Below are positions 56,030-64,000 of a stretch of DNA of 64,000 bases, piece by piece. The stretch's first letter is position 1, and each line of letters opens with the position of its first letter. Where the stretch lies: assembly GCA_030220185.1 (NCBI GenBank), contig JASPKZ010010239.1, positions 1,940,001 through 2,004,000 of the forward strand. The letters are read 5' to 3'. The position numbers and the translations under genes are program-made. Under the pieces are notes generated by a model. That model was not told where the DNA came from and did no database searches. It was given only the letters and a program-made list of their open reading frames with translations. Source of the stretch: Diploptera punctata (taxonomy: Eukaryota > Arthropoda > Insecta > Blattodea > Blaberidae).

Positions 56030-56700
56030 AACGTAATATGTTCTTCCGAAAAGCCTCCAAAGTATTTTACAACTATGTCATACATAGGCCCACTTTGCAA
56101 TAAAATATCTAAATATTTAAAAAAGTTGATCGTTAATGTGGCATTTAAAACTAATAAAAACTTTACAAAATATAATAACAAACAATTAAACCAAAGTAAG
56201 AAAGGAAAAATTATCAGACGTTTATACATTGAAGTGTGGTACATGTGACAATGTCTATATAGGACAAACTGGCAGACCTTTCATTTCTCGTATAAAGGAA
56301 CATATGAGAGCACATAACAGAAATGTAGATAATTCAAAGTATGCTAACCACCTAGTCCAATATGATCATTGTTTTGATTCAAATTTTAAAATTTTACATG
56401 TTTGTAACAAAGGAAAGAAGTTGGACCTTTTAGAAGTTGTAGAGATAAATAAATTGAAAATTGATAATAAGCTGTTAAGTTCCCAACTAGATTTGAATGA
56501 ATCGCCTCATTTAAATTTATAATACAGATTGTAAAAAAGTTGTTGCATAGTTACAGTTGTCATGTACTATAATAACAAAATTCATTGATTTGTTATCATG
56601 TCTGAAGAAGGTACAAAGCACCAAAACAGCTGTAACCAATTTATATTTTAATAAATATGAAAATCACATAAAACTTTGAGTTTTATTTTTATTTAATTAA
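56030..56700 (+). mobile_element. Penelope-like element, second copy, 3' part
   Basis: From IGPLCNKISKYLKKLIVNVA (region between RT and endonuclease, about 56,085) through the GIY-YIG domain to TTTTAATAAATATGAAAAT and an AT-rich end. The 3' UTR holds TCTGAAGAAGGTAC and AAAACAGCTGTAACC, as in the 33.4-kb solo end. Confidence 0.78.
56229..56522 (+). pseudogene. GIY-YIG endonuclease domain of a Penelope-like element
   Basis: 98 open codons from a TTG inside a longer ancestral frame; VYTLKCGTCDNVYIGQTGRP starts just upstream. NVYIGQTGR holds the GIY-YIG core, with a CxxC pair before it and RIKEHMRAH (Arg and His/Glu helix) after it. ANHLVQYDHCFD and LLEVVEINKL complete a typical Penelope endonuclease tail. 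The domain looks intact but the RT that belongs with it is truncated. Confidence 0.88.
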
Positions 56701-57439
56701 ATGTTTTACAACATATTATCTAGTTGAGGACGACAGAGTTCTCAGGTAGAAATTTTATTTTTTAACTTTTACATGCTGACTTCAACGGTGTCCCGTAATG
56801 AGTTTTAAAATGATTGACTTACTAATCTAACCTAAACCCTCTACTCGTGCCCGGCGTACTGTCAGATAGTTGGTTCAGATTAATCCATGTTATTGAATTA
56901 CTGTGATATACATGGATACTGGCTGGCCAGGCCTATCCCACCAACATAGGGGTAGATGAAATGAAATTAAACTAAATGGATGTAGTCTCAATAAAATAAG
57001 ATCAAAAATAAATAGTCACACCCAAAAATCCCAGTCCCCTCAACAATAATAATAAGGATATATAAAAATAAAAATAATAATAAAAATTATAGCCTGAACA
57101 TGATTATGATGATTATGGAGAAGTGGTAAAATATTTTTTTTTGCTGGGGAAAACGGGAGAACCAGAAAGAAAAATACAATTGTTCACCACGAACACCACA
57201 TGAAGTGACCGATACGCGATCTCGAGACTCTTTCGGTATACAAAGTGATTTTTGGATTTAGAAATTAAAAATATTAAAACAGAACTGAGGTGAACTGAAG
57301 TAAATTTGTCATACATTGCAACATCTGTTGATAGAAGGATGTCTTCTTGGACCTTGATTTGTGCCATTTGTCTTCTCATGTCTTGTGCTGACTTCGGCGG
57401 GTGGTCCTGACATCACATGAATGTAATATTGAAATTAAT
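56701..57439. other. Unassigned; SINE relic near 57,150
   Basis: At 57,118-57,245 a fragment resembling the 50.1-kb relic (ACGGGAGAACCAGAAAG). No other feature. Confidence 0.3.
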
Positions 57440-57890
57440 GTATTCAGGCAAGCTATACGCATGCAATAGTTATACAACTAAAGAGAAACATCTCTTCCTG
57501 AACGGGATTTGAACTCAAATTCTCCAGCTTTACACGCTAGCGCACTAAGAATTGTGCTACTCTACCAATTCAGGTGCATATATTAAATCTCCGTATAACT
57601 TCAGTAGTGAACTTTTATTCACACTGCAACAGCTTGCTTGTTTTAAGAATACACTGCATTAATCCCATCAGAATGATATGTTAGTAGAAGAAACTGTCTT
57701 TTAATGTGAACAGAGGTTCACTACTCTTAAGGGTATACGGGGATTTCAAATATAGATACATTTGTGTACGCTTCTGGTTCTCCTGAGTAGCATAACTGGT
57801 CAGTTCAGTAGAGCGTAAAGCTGAATATCTTGGGTTCAAATCCCGGTTCAGACAGAAATTTCTTTCATGTGTGTAGATTGGATAAATGTT
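57440..57890. repeat. Inverted pair of tRNA-like SINE copies
   Basis: The left copy (minus, about 57,440-57,640) has a 76-nt tRNA-like unit: CCTGAATTGGTAGAGTAGCA to GAGTTCAAATCCCGTTCAGG, whose ends CCTGAA and TTCAGG pair. The right copy (plus, about 57,700-57,890) has GGGTTCAAATCCCGGTTCAG and the same flanks (TTCACTACT, TATACGG, GATTT). They face each other around about 60 bp. Not called as functional tRNA: the anticodon arm is not convincing. Confidence 0.55.
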
Positions 57891-58224
57891 TAAGATATAT
57901 AAACGGAATTAAACCGCTAAAGTGATAAGTTAGAAACTGTCGTTATATTAAACTATCACGCGTTTAACTTAGGTCACCACACTTATCATTTTCCCATTTG
58001 TTCTGAAAGCGCTAAATAAGATATTTGAAAATGTAATTCTTGAGATATTTTCCTCTCAATGGTGTTTTTTTTATTACCTATTTTTCTTCCTGTGCGACAT
58101 TAAATCGCACATATGGAAAAATCTATAATCTAGCTGGACAATATATTAATGACATCACTTCAATTATACATATTTTCATGAAACTCGACACAGTTGTTAA
58201 CCCTTCCATTACACGTATGTAAGA
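57891..58224. other. Unassigned
   Basis: Nothing recognised until the LINE target duplication. Confidence 0.3.
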
Positions 58225-58233
58225 TAGTTGCAT

Positions 58234-58642
58234 GTTTTCTTAATGTAATTGTAATGTTAATGTTTTTTTTAGTGTATAATGCTATTGTGTTATTATCTAA
58301 TTGTAATATTATTGTGTTTTCTTTATGTAATTGTAAGGTTAATGTTTTTAGTGTATAATGCTATTGTGTTATTATTTAATTGTAATATTATTATTGTGTT
58401 TTCTTTATGTAATTGTAATGTTATTGCTATTGTGTTATTACTTAATTGTAATATTATTGTGTTTTCTTTATGTAATTGTAATGTTATTGCTGTTTTTGTT
58501 TATTTTTCTTTATACTATTACCAATGACTACTTTATTGTAACGGACTGTCAACAGCACGTACGGCTTACTGCCCGTACGACCCATATTTGTAAATAATAT
58601 TGTAAATATCTTACTTTTTGTCTAATAAAGTCCTACTACTAC
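58234..58642 (+). mobile_element. LINE family 2, solo 3' end with 9-bp target duplication
   Basis: TAGTTGCAT at 58,225-58,233 and 58,643-58,651. It consists of about four GTGTTTTCTTTATGTAATTG-containing units, the conserved 3' UTR, AATAAAGTCC and (ACT)n. The 5' truncation lies inside the tandem array. Confidence 0.9.
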
Positions 58643-58665
58643 TAGTTGCATTAAGTTTTTTTAAT

Positions 58666-58930
58666 AAGAAACTACCGCCTATGGAAGGGTGAAATTTTAT
58701 AAAATTTACATATTTCCTCCTATTAGACATAACTTCATGAACCTTTACAAAATTATTATTCATGGCATTTTAGCCACATGTAGAAACTCTCATTACTTCT
58801 TTGGAAGAACCACCCTTAAAGGAGGATAAGATTTTTATAAAATTTGCAACTTCCCTCCTATTGGACATATTTTCACGAAACATTAAAATGTTCTGCACGT
58901 CTCATATGAAAACGCACGATATTGTTGCAC
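58666..58930. repeat. Imperfect tandem duplication
   Basis: Two units of about 145 bp; both hold ATTTTATAAAATTT or TTTTTATAAAATTTG, TCCCTCCTATTGGACATA-type sequence and CATGAA or CACGAA. Unclassified. Confidence 0.45.
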
Positions 58931-59365
58931 AAAAATATTTTTACTAAAATAAAACCAAAAAAAGTCTACATGTATTTCCTATATGCGCATTAGGACTAAA
59001 AAATACATTGAAATGGAAATATTTAAAAATGAACGAATACTAAGAAGTTGACAGATTATCACTATAGACTGAAATAATTTTTCTTTTTATAATTGTCCTG
59101 ATTTCTTTGTAGAAGTAGAAATAAATGTCACTGAACTAATGCACTGCAATTTTTTTAACAAATGACATGTTACTTTCATCTTAAATGTCACCAACGATGT
59201 CATCAGCTAGATTAGTATAAAGTACATGTAGTAAGAACTCGGGTATTTCCAGCAAAGTTGAGTTTCATTAAAAAAAGGTCTCTTTCCCTTTTGAGAATTG
59301 TTCTTTTAGTCGATATTGCTGGATATTAATATACCGATAACACATATTTTATGTCAGTACTTGTG
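58931..59365. other. Unassigned
   Basis: Nothing recognised. Confidence 0.3.
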
Positions 59366-59928
59366 TTGATATAAACGCACTCACCTAGCGTTTAATAATT
59401 TTTTGAATCTCTGAAGAGCCCCATTTCTGCATTTGCAGCCTGAAGATGAACATAATCATATTTTCCCAAAGCTAAATCAGCAATAAGGGCCATAGCTTCT
59501 TGCGAATTTAATCATTAAAGGTCTGCGTAGAGGAGGGCTCCTTTGATATATTCATCCTTTTTAGCCTTCGTGGCGTTGGATTTGTGGCGAGCATCAATAT
59601 TTCGGCTGATGACCTTTTCTCAATCTTCATTAGACTCTTATGAGTAACATAAATACGTTTTCGGGAGATATGTCTGACACTACTGGCAATAACGTCCTTG
59701 TCTTCGTTTTCTTGGATCTTTCACTAAAACGTTTCCTTGGTCTTCCTTGTTTTTGTTTTATACTGTGATTAATATCTGTAGGTTTTGTATCTGTGTGTAA
59801 CTACCGATAGTTCGTCATTGTGAATTTTTCATCTAGACCTATTTGCCTATTTGCCTTCCACTTCGCAATTAGGATTGATATAAACGCACTCACCTAGCGT
59901 TTAATAATTTTTGAATCTCTGAAGAGCA
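59366..59928 (-). pseudogene. Coding remnant between 54-bp direct repeats
   Basis: 59,366-59,419 and 59,875-59,928 are direct repeats with a single indel (TATAAACGCACTCACCTAGC). On the minus strand the repeat contains CGCTAGGTGAGTGCG, a strong splice-donor look-alike. Readable minus-strand words between are GRPRKRFSERSKKTKTR (about 59,740), KAKKDEYIKGALLYADL and EAMALIADLALGKYDYVHL. They recall, loosely, a multi-copy invertebrate protein with a GRPxK start; I cannot name its function. Confidence 0.35.
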
Positions 59929-60639
59929 CTGATTTACTCTAATTTGTCTAAAATACTATTGAGTGCCTCTTGACAACACTTGGTATGGGATAGTTTAAAG
60001 AATATTTTCTTTTAATAGTAAAAATAGTTAATATTTTGTGATTTCAAACTCTCGTCTCAACCATTAGTCAATGCACACTTGATTACCTGTAAAGAAAAAA
60101 GGTTTTATTTAAGAAAGTGATTAAAGTAATTTATAATTTTTTGTACAATAATTTCAAAGGGTGTAGAAAATACCCTGATGTATAAAGAATAGGTCGATAA
60201 GAATAGATTTTTTGTAACCCTTGCCAAATATTATTCTTTCTTATTACAACACTTTATAAAATGCTTCATAAATTAATAAAAGTTAATAAGATAGAAAATA
60301 GTTAATATATTATGAAATAGCTTTATCGTACAATCTACTTCATAACCCATGTTAACATGTTACTCACATTATGAAGTAAGATGAATATTGCAGGGAAATA
60401 ATCAGCTGTGAATTTTGTCTTTCCTCCAAACGTAGCGTTCTGAGAGATAAGTTTCTTTGGCTGTAGCTATGATACCATTGGCAACATCATAAAATCAAGC
60501 ATATAGTTTAAAACTTTGACTCATATACTATGTTTCACTACTTTCTTTCTCAGTTCGTAGCAAGTTCGAAAATTCATTTTCTTCAGCTAGATCTTGCATT
60601 TTAACATATGTGCGACGGTTGCAAATAGAGGGGATCCGG
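59929..60639. other. Unassigned
   Basis: AT-rich, nothing recognised. Confidence 0.3.
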
Positions 60640-60689
60640 TATTGGGAACTATATGAATGGGACAAAGTTACACTCATGTAAGACACATT

Positions 60690-61091
60690 TATTTGCTTGC
60701 AAAAAATTAACACAAAGCATAATAAAGACGTTGTCGTAGAGAGCACGAAACCCTTGCACACGTCATTGGGTCTTCTCCATTTGAGGAATCACTGAGAAAC
60801 ATTCGGTACCGCACTATTCGAAACATGATGACAGAAGCCTTGCGAAATTTTGGATACACAGTTCACGAGGATGTTTATGGTGTGACCACTAATGGGACTA
60901 ATAGACGAATAGATATTGTTGCATTTAGACCATCTTCTAAAATTGGTATAATATTAGATCCCACAATCCGTTTTGAGACTCATAGTAGCCAACCTGAGGA
61001 AGTTGATTGTGAAAATAAAGCCATATATGAGCCAACAGTTGATTATTACAAAGATAAATACCAATTAGATAGTATAACTCTCACAGGTTGA
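60690..61091 (+). pseudogene. LINE C-terminus with R2-type restriction-like endonuclease motif
   Basis: CRREHETLAHVIGSSPFEES is a degraded cysteine/histidine knuckle; then RYRTIRNMMTEAL, and NRRIDIVAF followed by GIILDPTIRFE, which fits the R/K-P-D to D/E spacing of PD-(D/E)xK endonucleases at the C-terminus of R2-like LINEs. Ends DKYQLDSITLTG and a stop at 61,091. The last 88 codons (60,825-61,091) are unbroken; the RT is missing. Confidence 0.65.
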
Positions 61092-62079
61092 TGATCGGGG
61101 AAGAGGTACTAAACCAAGATTCTTAGCTAAATTTTGGAATTTCTTGGATTTGGTCAGAGTGTATCTTTCTAAATGGCCATCACTGCTATTAGAGGATTAA
61201 TTTCAATTTTAAAAAACCATCTTTAAAATCTTTCTACTTTGTAGAATATACTTCAATTACAATTTGAAAATTTTAAATGTATTTACAAAATGTATTTCAT
61301 CAATTTCGAAAATTAATTGTTTGTGTCACTTTGTCCTTGTGGCAATCCTCTAATGAGGAAAGTTTTATATAATCAATTCGGGAAAAAAGTGTTGCAATAT
61401 TTGTCATTTGAAGGGTATAAGGAAAAATCAAGATAATCACTTTTTATGTCGAAATGGAGTTTGAGGTGTCATTAGATTCTCGCCGAAAAGGACTATCATA
61501 TACAAATATGATGGAGTAAAATATGCAATTTAGTCATGTGTTTATTTACCTGAAACGTTTGTCGTACAGGTAAGGAAGTACGTATATTGTACAACTGGAA
61601 GTACTTTTCTAGGATTCAAAGAAAAAATGACACCTGGATTTTCCCTGAACCCATCATTTTAGATATGTCTCCAGAATCCAAATTTAACATAAGAGGCTTG
61701 AATTGAATTGAATTTTTATACTTACAATGGTCACAATTTTACTGCTGATAAAATTACCAATAATTAATTAAACAATTGCACAGTGTTAGGACTCCCGGAG
61801 ATACAACTATAGCATAACAACCGTTGAAGATAACAGAGGACAGCACAGGACGAGAAATACGCATATAGACTGGAAGTCTATATTGCACTACACACCCGAG
61901 AATGAAGTTCGAGCGGCCAGGATTAAGAGTAATAATAATAATAAGGATGACATTTACCAAGTTATATATCAAAGCGTTAAAAATGTATAGCTTCCTCACA
62001 ATTTAGGAACAACATCACAAGATTCTTCTTTACTTTTGATACCACAGCACAGGATATCTCTATACTTTGAATCTTACAC
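61092..62079. other. Unassigned
   Basis: No recognised content; a short AAT tract at 61,930. Confidence 0.3.
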
Positions 62080-62465
62080 AATACATATGCCTAGAGCATG
62101 GAACTCATATCAGGGACTGTCAATCACTATCATTAATTAAATCCAAATTAATCGATATGTTTTGTTGGACACAATGAAAACATTAACTGCGTAACAACTA
62201 CATTCAGCATTTTGTATATACCTATAAATACTCATCCAGGAAGCTTAACTTACTTCATTTTATCTTATATAATTTTAATTTCATTATATTCGATGTTATG
62301 TTAGTATTAGCTATTATTAGATCACATCCCCATTGTCTTTTGTTTAGTCTATATTTTAATAATATTTTAAAATTATGATATATATGTAATTCTTCTATAC
62401 TTTTAAAATCGCTGGTTGAGTGGAAGAGAAAGTCTATTGACCTTAACTTTGCCAGCTAAAATAAG
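62080..62465 (+). pseudogene. LINE family 3, C-terminus and 3' end
   Basis: PRAWNSYQGLSI (the W-N-S motif), AT-rich UTR, then GTGGAAGAGAAAGTCTATTG and CCTTAACTTTGCCAGC. It is an uninterrupted paralogue of the LINE split at 47.1/49.3 kb. Confidence 0.65.
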
Positions 62466-62468
62466 GCA

Positions 62469-62469
62469 C

Positions 62470-62530
<61 letters not shown>
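62469..62530. repeat. (ATT)n microsatellite
   Basis: About 20 ATT units directly after the LINE family 3 tail. Confidence 0.92.
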
Positions 62531-63004
62531 GTTATGTTTCATTTTAACTGGTTGACCCAAGGTCCTAGGACCTTATCATACCCTCAACTAGTAAAGTAAG
62601 ATATACAAAATGCATTTATACATTACAGCTCCAACTAACATTAGATACGTACTATTAACATTAAAATAAATACATTTAAAATAAATACATTTCTTAATAC
62701 TACCATGGTTATAAAACATGTAATTATAAATAATTAGTAAATTATTAAGTACTATTCTACACAGCGGAACAATGACCTGCTTCGTTTGTGGATGATTTAC
62801 CAACTAATGCCGTGTCATTCCGCGAACACTCACTTCATGTCAGTCTGTGCCGTCGAGGAGTGCAGTGCAATTACCCTAAGTAAGCTGGGTAAGTGTTTCA
62901 TTTGCTGTTTTTTCCTGACTATACATGGTTAGTATCTACGTTCGTGCGACGCAACAACATTGCTGCTATGACTGGATGTAAATGTTCCGCTAAGTCGTAT
63001 AATA
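62531..63004. other. Unassigned
   Basis: Includes a GC-richer patch at 62,815-62,990 of unknown origin. Confidence 0.3.
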
Positions 63005-64000
63005 CACTGGTGTCCAAAAGTTTAGGATAATTTGTAAAACGGAAAATCAAAATGCTTAAAGAGGAGCAAGGAGTAAAAATTATTTATCAAAACGTTTCTC
63101 AGTACATTTAGTTTAGTTTACATACTAAATTATAATCTCTCTTCAACAATGAAAAAAATTAATAGCAATTATAAATGAAAATTGCATTGTTGCAGTTAAG
63201 CCCTGTTCCATAAATCTTCATTTTTAAAGAGAGTTATGATATAATCAGATGTAGTGTAAGAACAGATTGCAGTAAAATGGCACAAAGACAACATCTGGAC
63301 CCTCTGCTTCGGGGTAGAATTATTGGGCGGCTAGAAACAGGACAGACACAAACTGAGGTCTCCATAGCACTTAATGTACCACAAAATGTTATATCTAGGT
63401 TATGGCGACGGTTCCAAGAGACCGGAGACGTTAGGCGAAGACCAGTGGGAGGTCGTCCAAGAGTTACAAATCCTCAGCAGGATCGATATCTTGCGTTAAC
63501 TGCAAGAAGAAACCGAACAATGTCTGCCAGACAACTGAGTTCAGAACTTGCGGCCGCCTCAGGTATCAGAGTATCCAGACAAACTGTCTATAGAAGACTC
63601 AGAGCTGCTGGTCTGTATGCTAGACGGCCTGTAGTATGCGTCCCACTCACCCTTGATAACAAGAGATCACGTTTACGGTGGAGTCAGGAACATCGCGACT
63701 GGACTCTAAATCAGTGAAGCAGCGTGCTATTTACAGACGAGTCCAGATTCAGCTTGAACTGTGATTCGCATCGCGTGACTATCTGGAGGGAGCAAGGAAC
63801 TCGTTACAACCCCATGATCATGGAAAGACATCCATTTGGTGGCGGTGGTCTCCTGGTATGGGGAGGTATAATCATGAATGCACGCACAGAGCTTCACATC
63901 TTCGCAGGTGGCACTGTTAATGCTCAGCGGTATAGAGAAGAGATCCTGGAACCTCATGTAAGACTTTTCAGGGGAGCTGTGGGTCCAGAATTCATATTCA
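63005..64000 (+). mobile_element. Tc1-type transposon, 5' part (cut by the window edge)
   Basis: After TA at 63,003-63,004 the element begins CACTGGTGTCCAAAAGTTT, a Tc1-like inverted terminal repeat start. An untranslated leader of about 270 bp precedes the transposase. The 3' end lies beyond the window. Confidence 0.75.
63277..64000 (+). pseudogene. Tc1-type transposase with an in-frame stop, partial
   Basis: ATG at 63,277. Residues 1-110 hold two helix-turn-helix motifs (GQTQTEVSIALNV, then RQLSSELAAASGIRVSR) separated by RRPVGGRPRV (a GRPR linker). The frame stops at TGA (63,715-63,717), where Tc1-type relatives usually have Trp, and then continues unbroken: VLFTDESRFSLN with the first catalytic Asp, VTIWREQGTRYNP, GGGGLLVWGGI, FAGGTVNAQRYREEI. 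The second Asp and the C-terminal Glu lie outside the window. One stop and otherwise good preservation suggest recent loss or a sequencing error. Confidence 0.88.

Noticed and set aside
57490..57570. tRNA gene on the minus strand with paired ends
   Set aside because: The acceptor ends match, but the anticodon arm is weak and a repeated partner lies 200 bp away, so a SINE head is more likely.
1..64000. Integrated viral genes, rRNA, telomeric repeats or an unbroken host gene
   Set aside because: I looked for capsid, polymerase or envelope-like frames, rRNA words and TTAGG arrays, and saw none that I could support.

Overview
This is eukaryotic, AT-rich intergenic DNA, almost certainly from an insect. 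The LINE, tRNA-SINE and Tc1/mariner types are those of blattodeans, so a cockroach-like genome is my best guess, from recalled sequence style and not from a search. I found no intact host gene, rRNA, functional tRNA, CRISPR array or operon. The window is a graveyard of transposable elements nested in one another, with long AT-rich stretches between them.

Layout. 0-3 kb: a palindromic mini-element, a broken Tc1/mariner transposase split by a piggyBac-type MITE in a TTAA site, and a small Tc1/mariner deletion derivative. 3-8 kb: LINE 3' fragments and an unclassified repeat. 8-11 kb: a tandem GCGGCCGCTAGA repeat and a 270-bp foldback. 11-19.5 kb: SINE-A copies with attached (ATT)n or (TAATA)n microsatellites, and LINE family 2 (reverse transcriptase at 15.6-16.6 kb). 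20-25 kb: three minus-strand LINE fragments and SINEs. 25.6-32 kb: a TA-flanked MITE and a decayed pogo-like element carrying a SINE. 32-42 kb: SINEs and LINE ends, including a LINE with an internal inversion (38.5-39.5 kb). 42.8-46.7 kb: a mariner deletion derivative, LINE family 1 with target duplication, a full SINE-A, and a LINE cut by SINE-C. 47.1-49.3 kb: a DNA transposon with about 115-bp inverted ends, encoding an uncharacterised protein and inserted in a LINE. 52.9-56.7 kb: decayed Penelope-like elements hosting a Helitron and SINE-D. 57.4-64 kb: an inverted pair of tRNA-like SINEs, LINE ends, an R2-type endonuclease tail, and a Tc1 element running off the right edge.

Five tRNA-derived SINE families are labelled A-E here. 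A is the CCACCGCTGTGG head; B is a relative seen only on the minus strand; C is GCCGTAGCGTAGTGG; D is GCGCCGTAGCCGAGCGG; E is GCGGTGGACTAGTG. LINE families are numbered by their 3' ends: 1 ends in (AAGT)n, 2 in (ACT)n, 3 in a hairpin plus TAAATAAA. Others end in (GAT)n or (GAA)n.

The best candidate for something undescribed is the element at 47,075-49,326. Nested insertions with matching target duplications give a readable relative chronology across the window.
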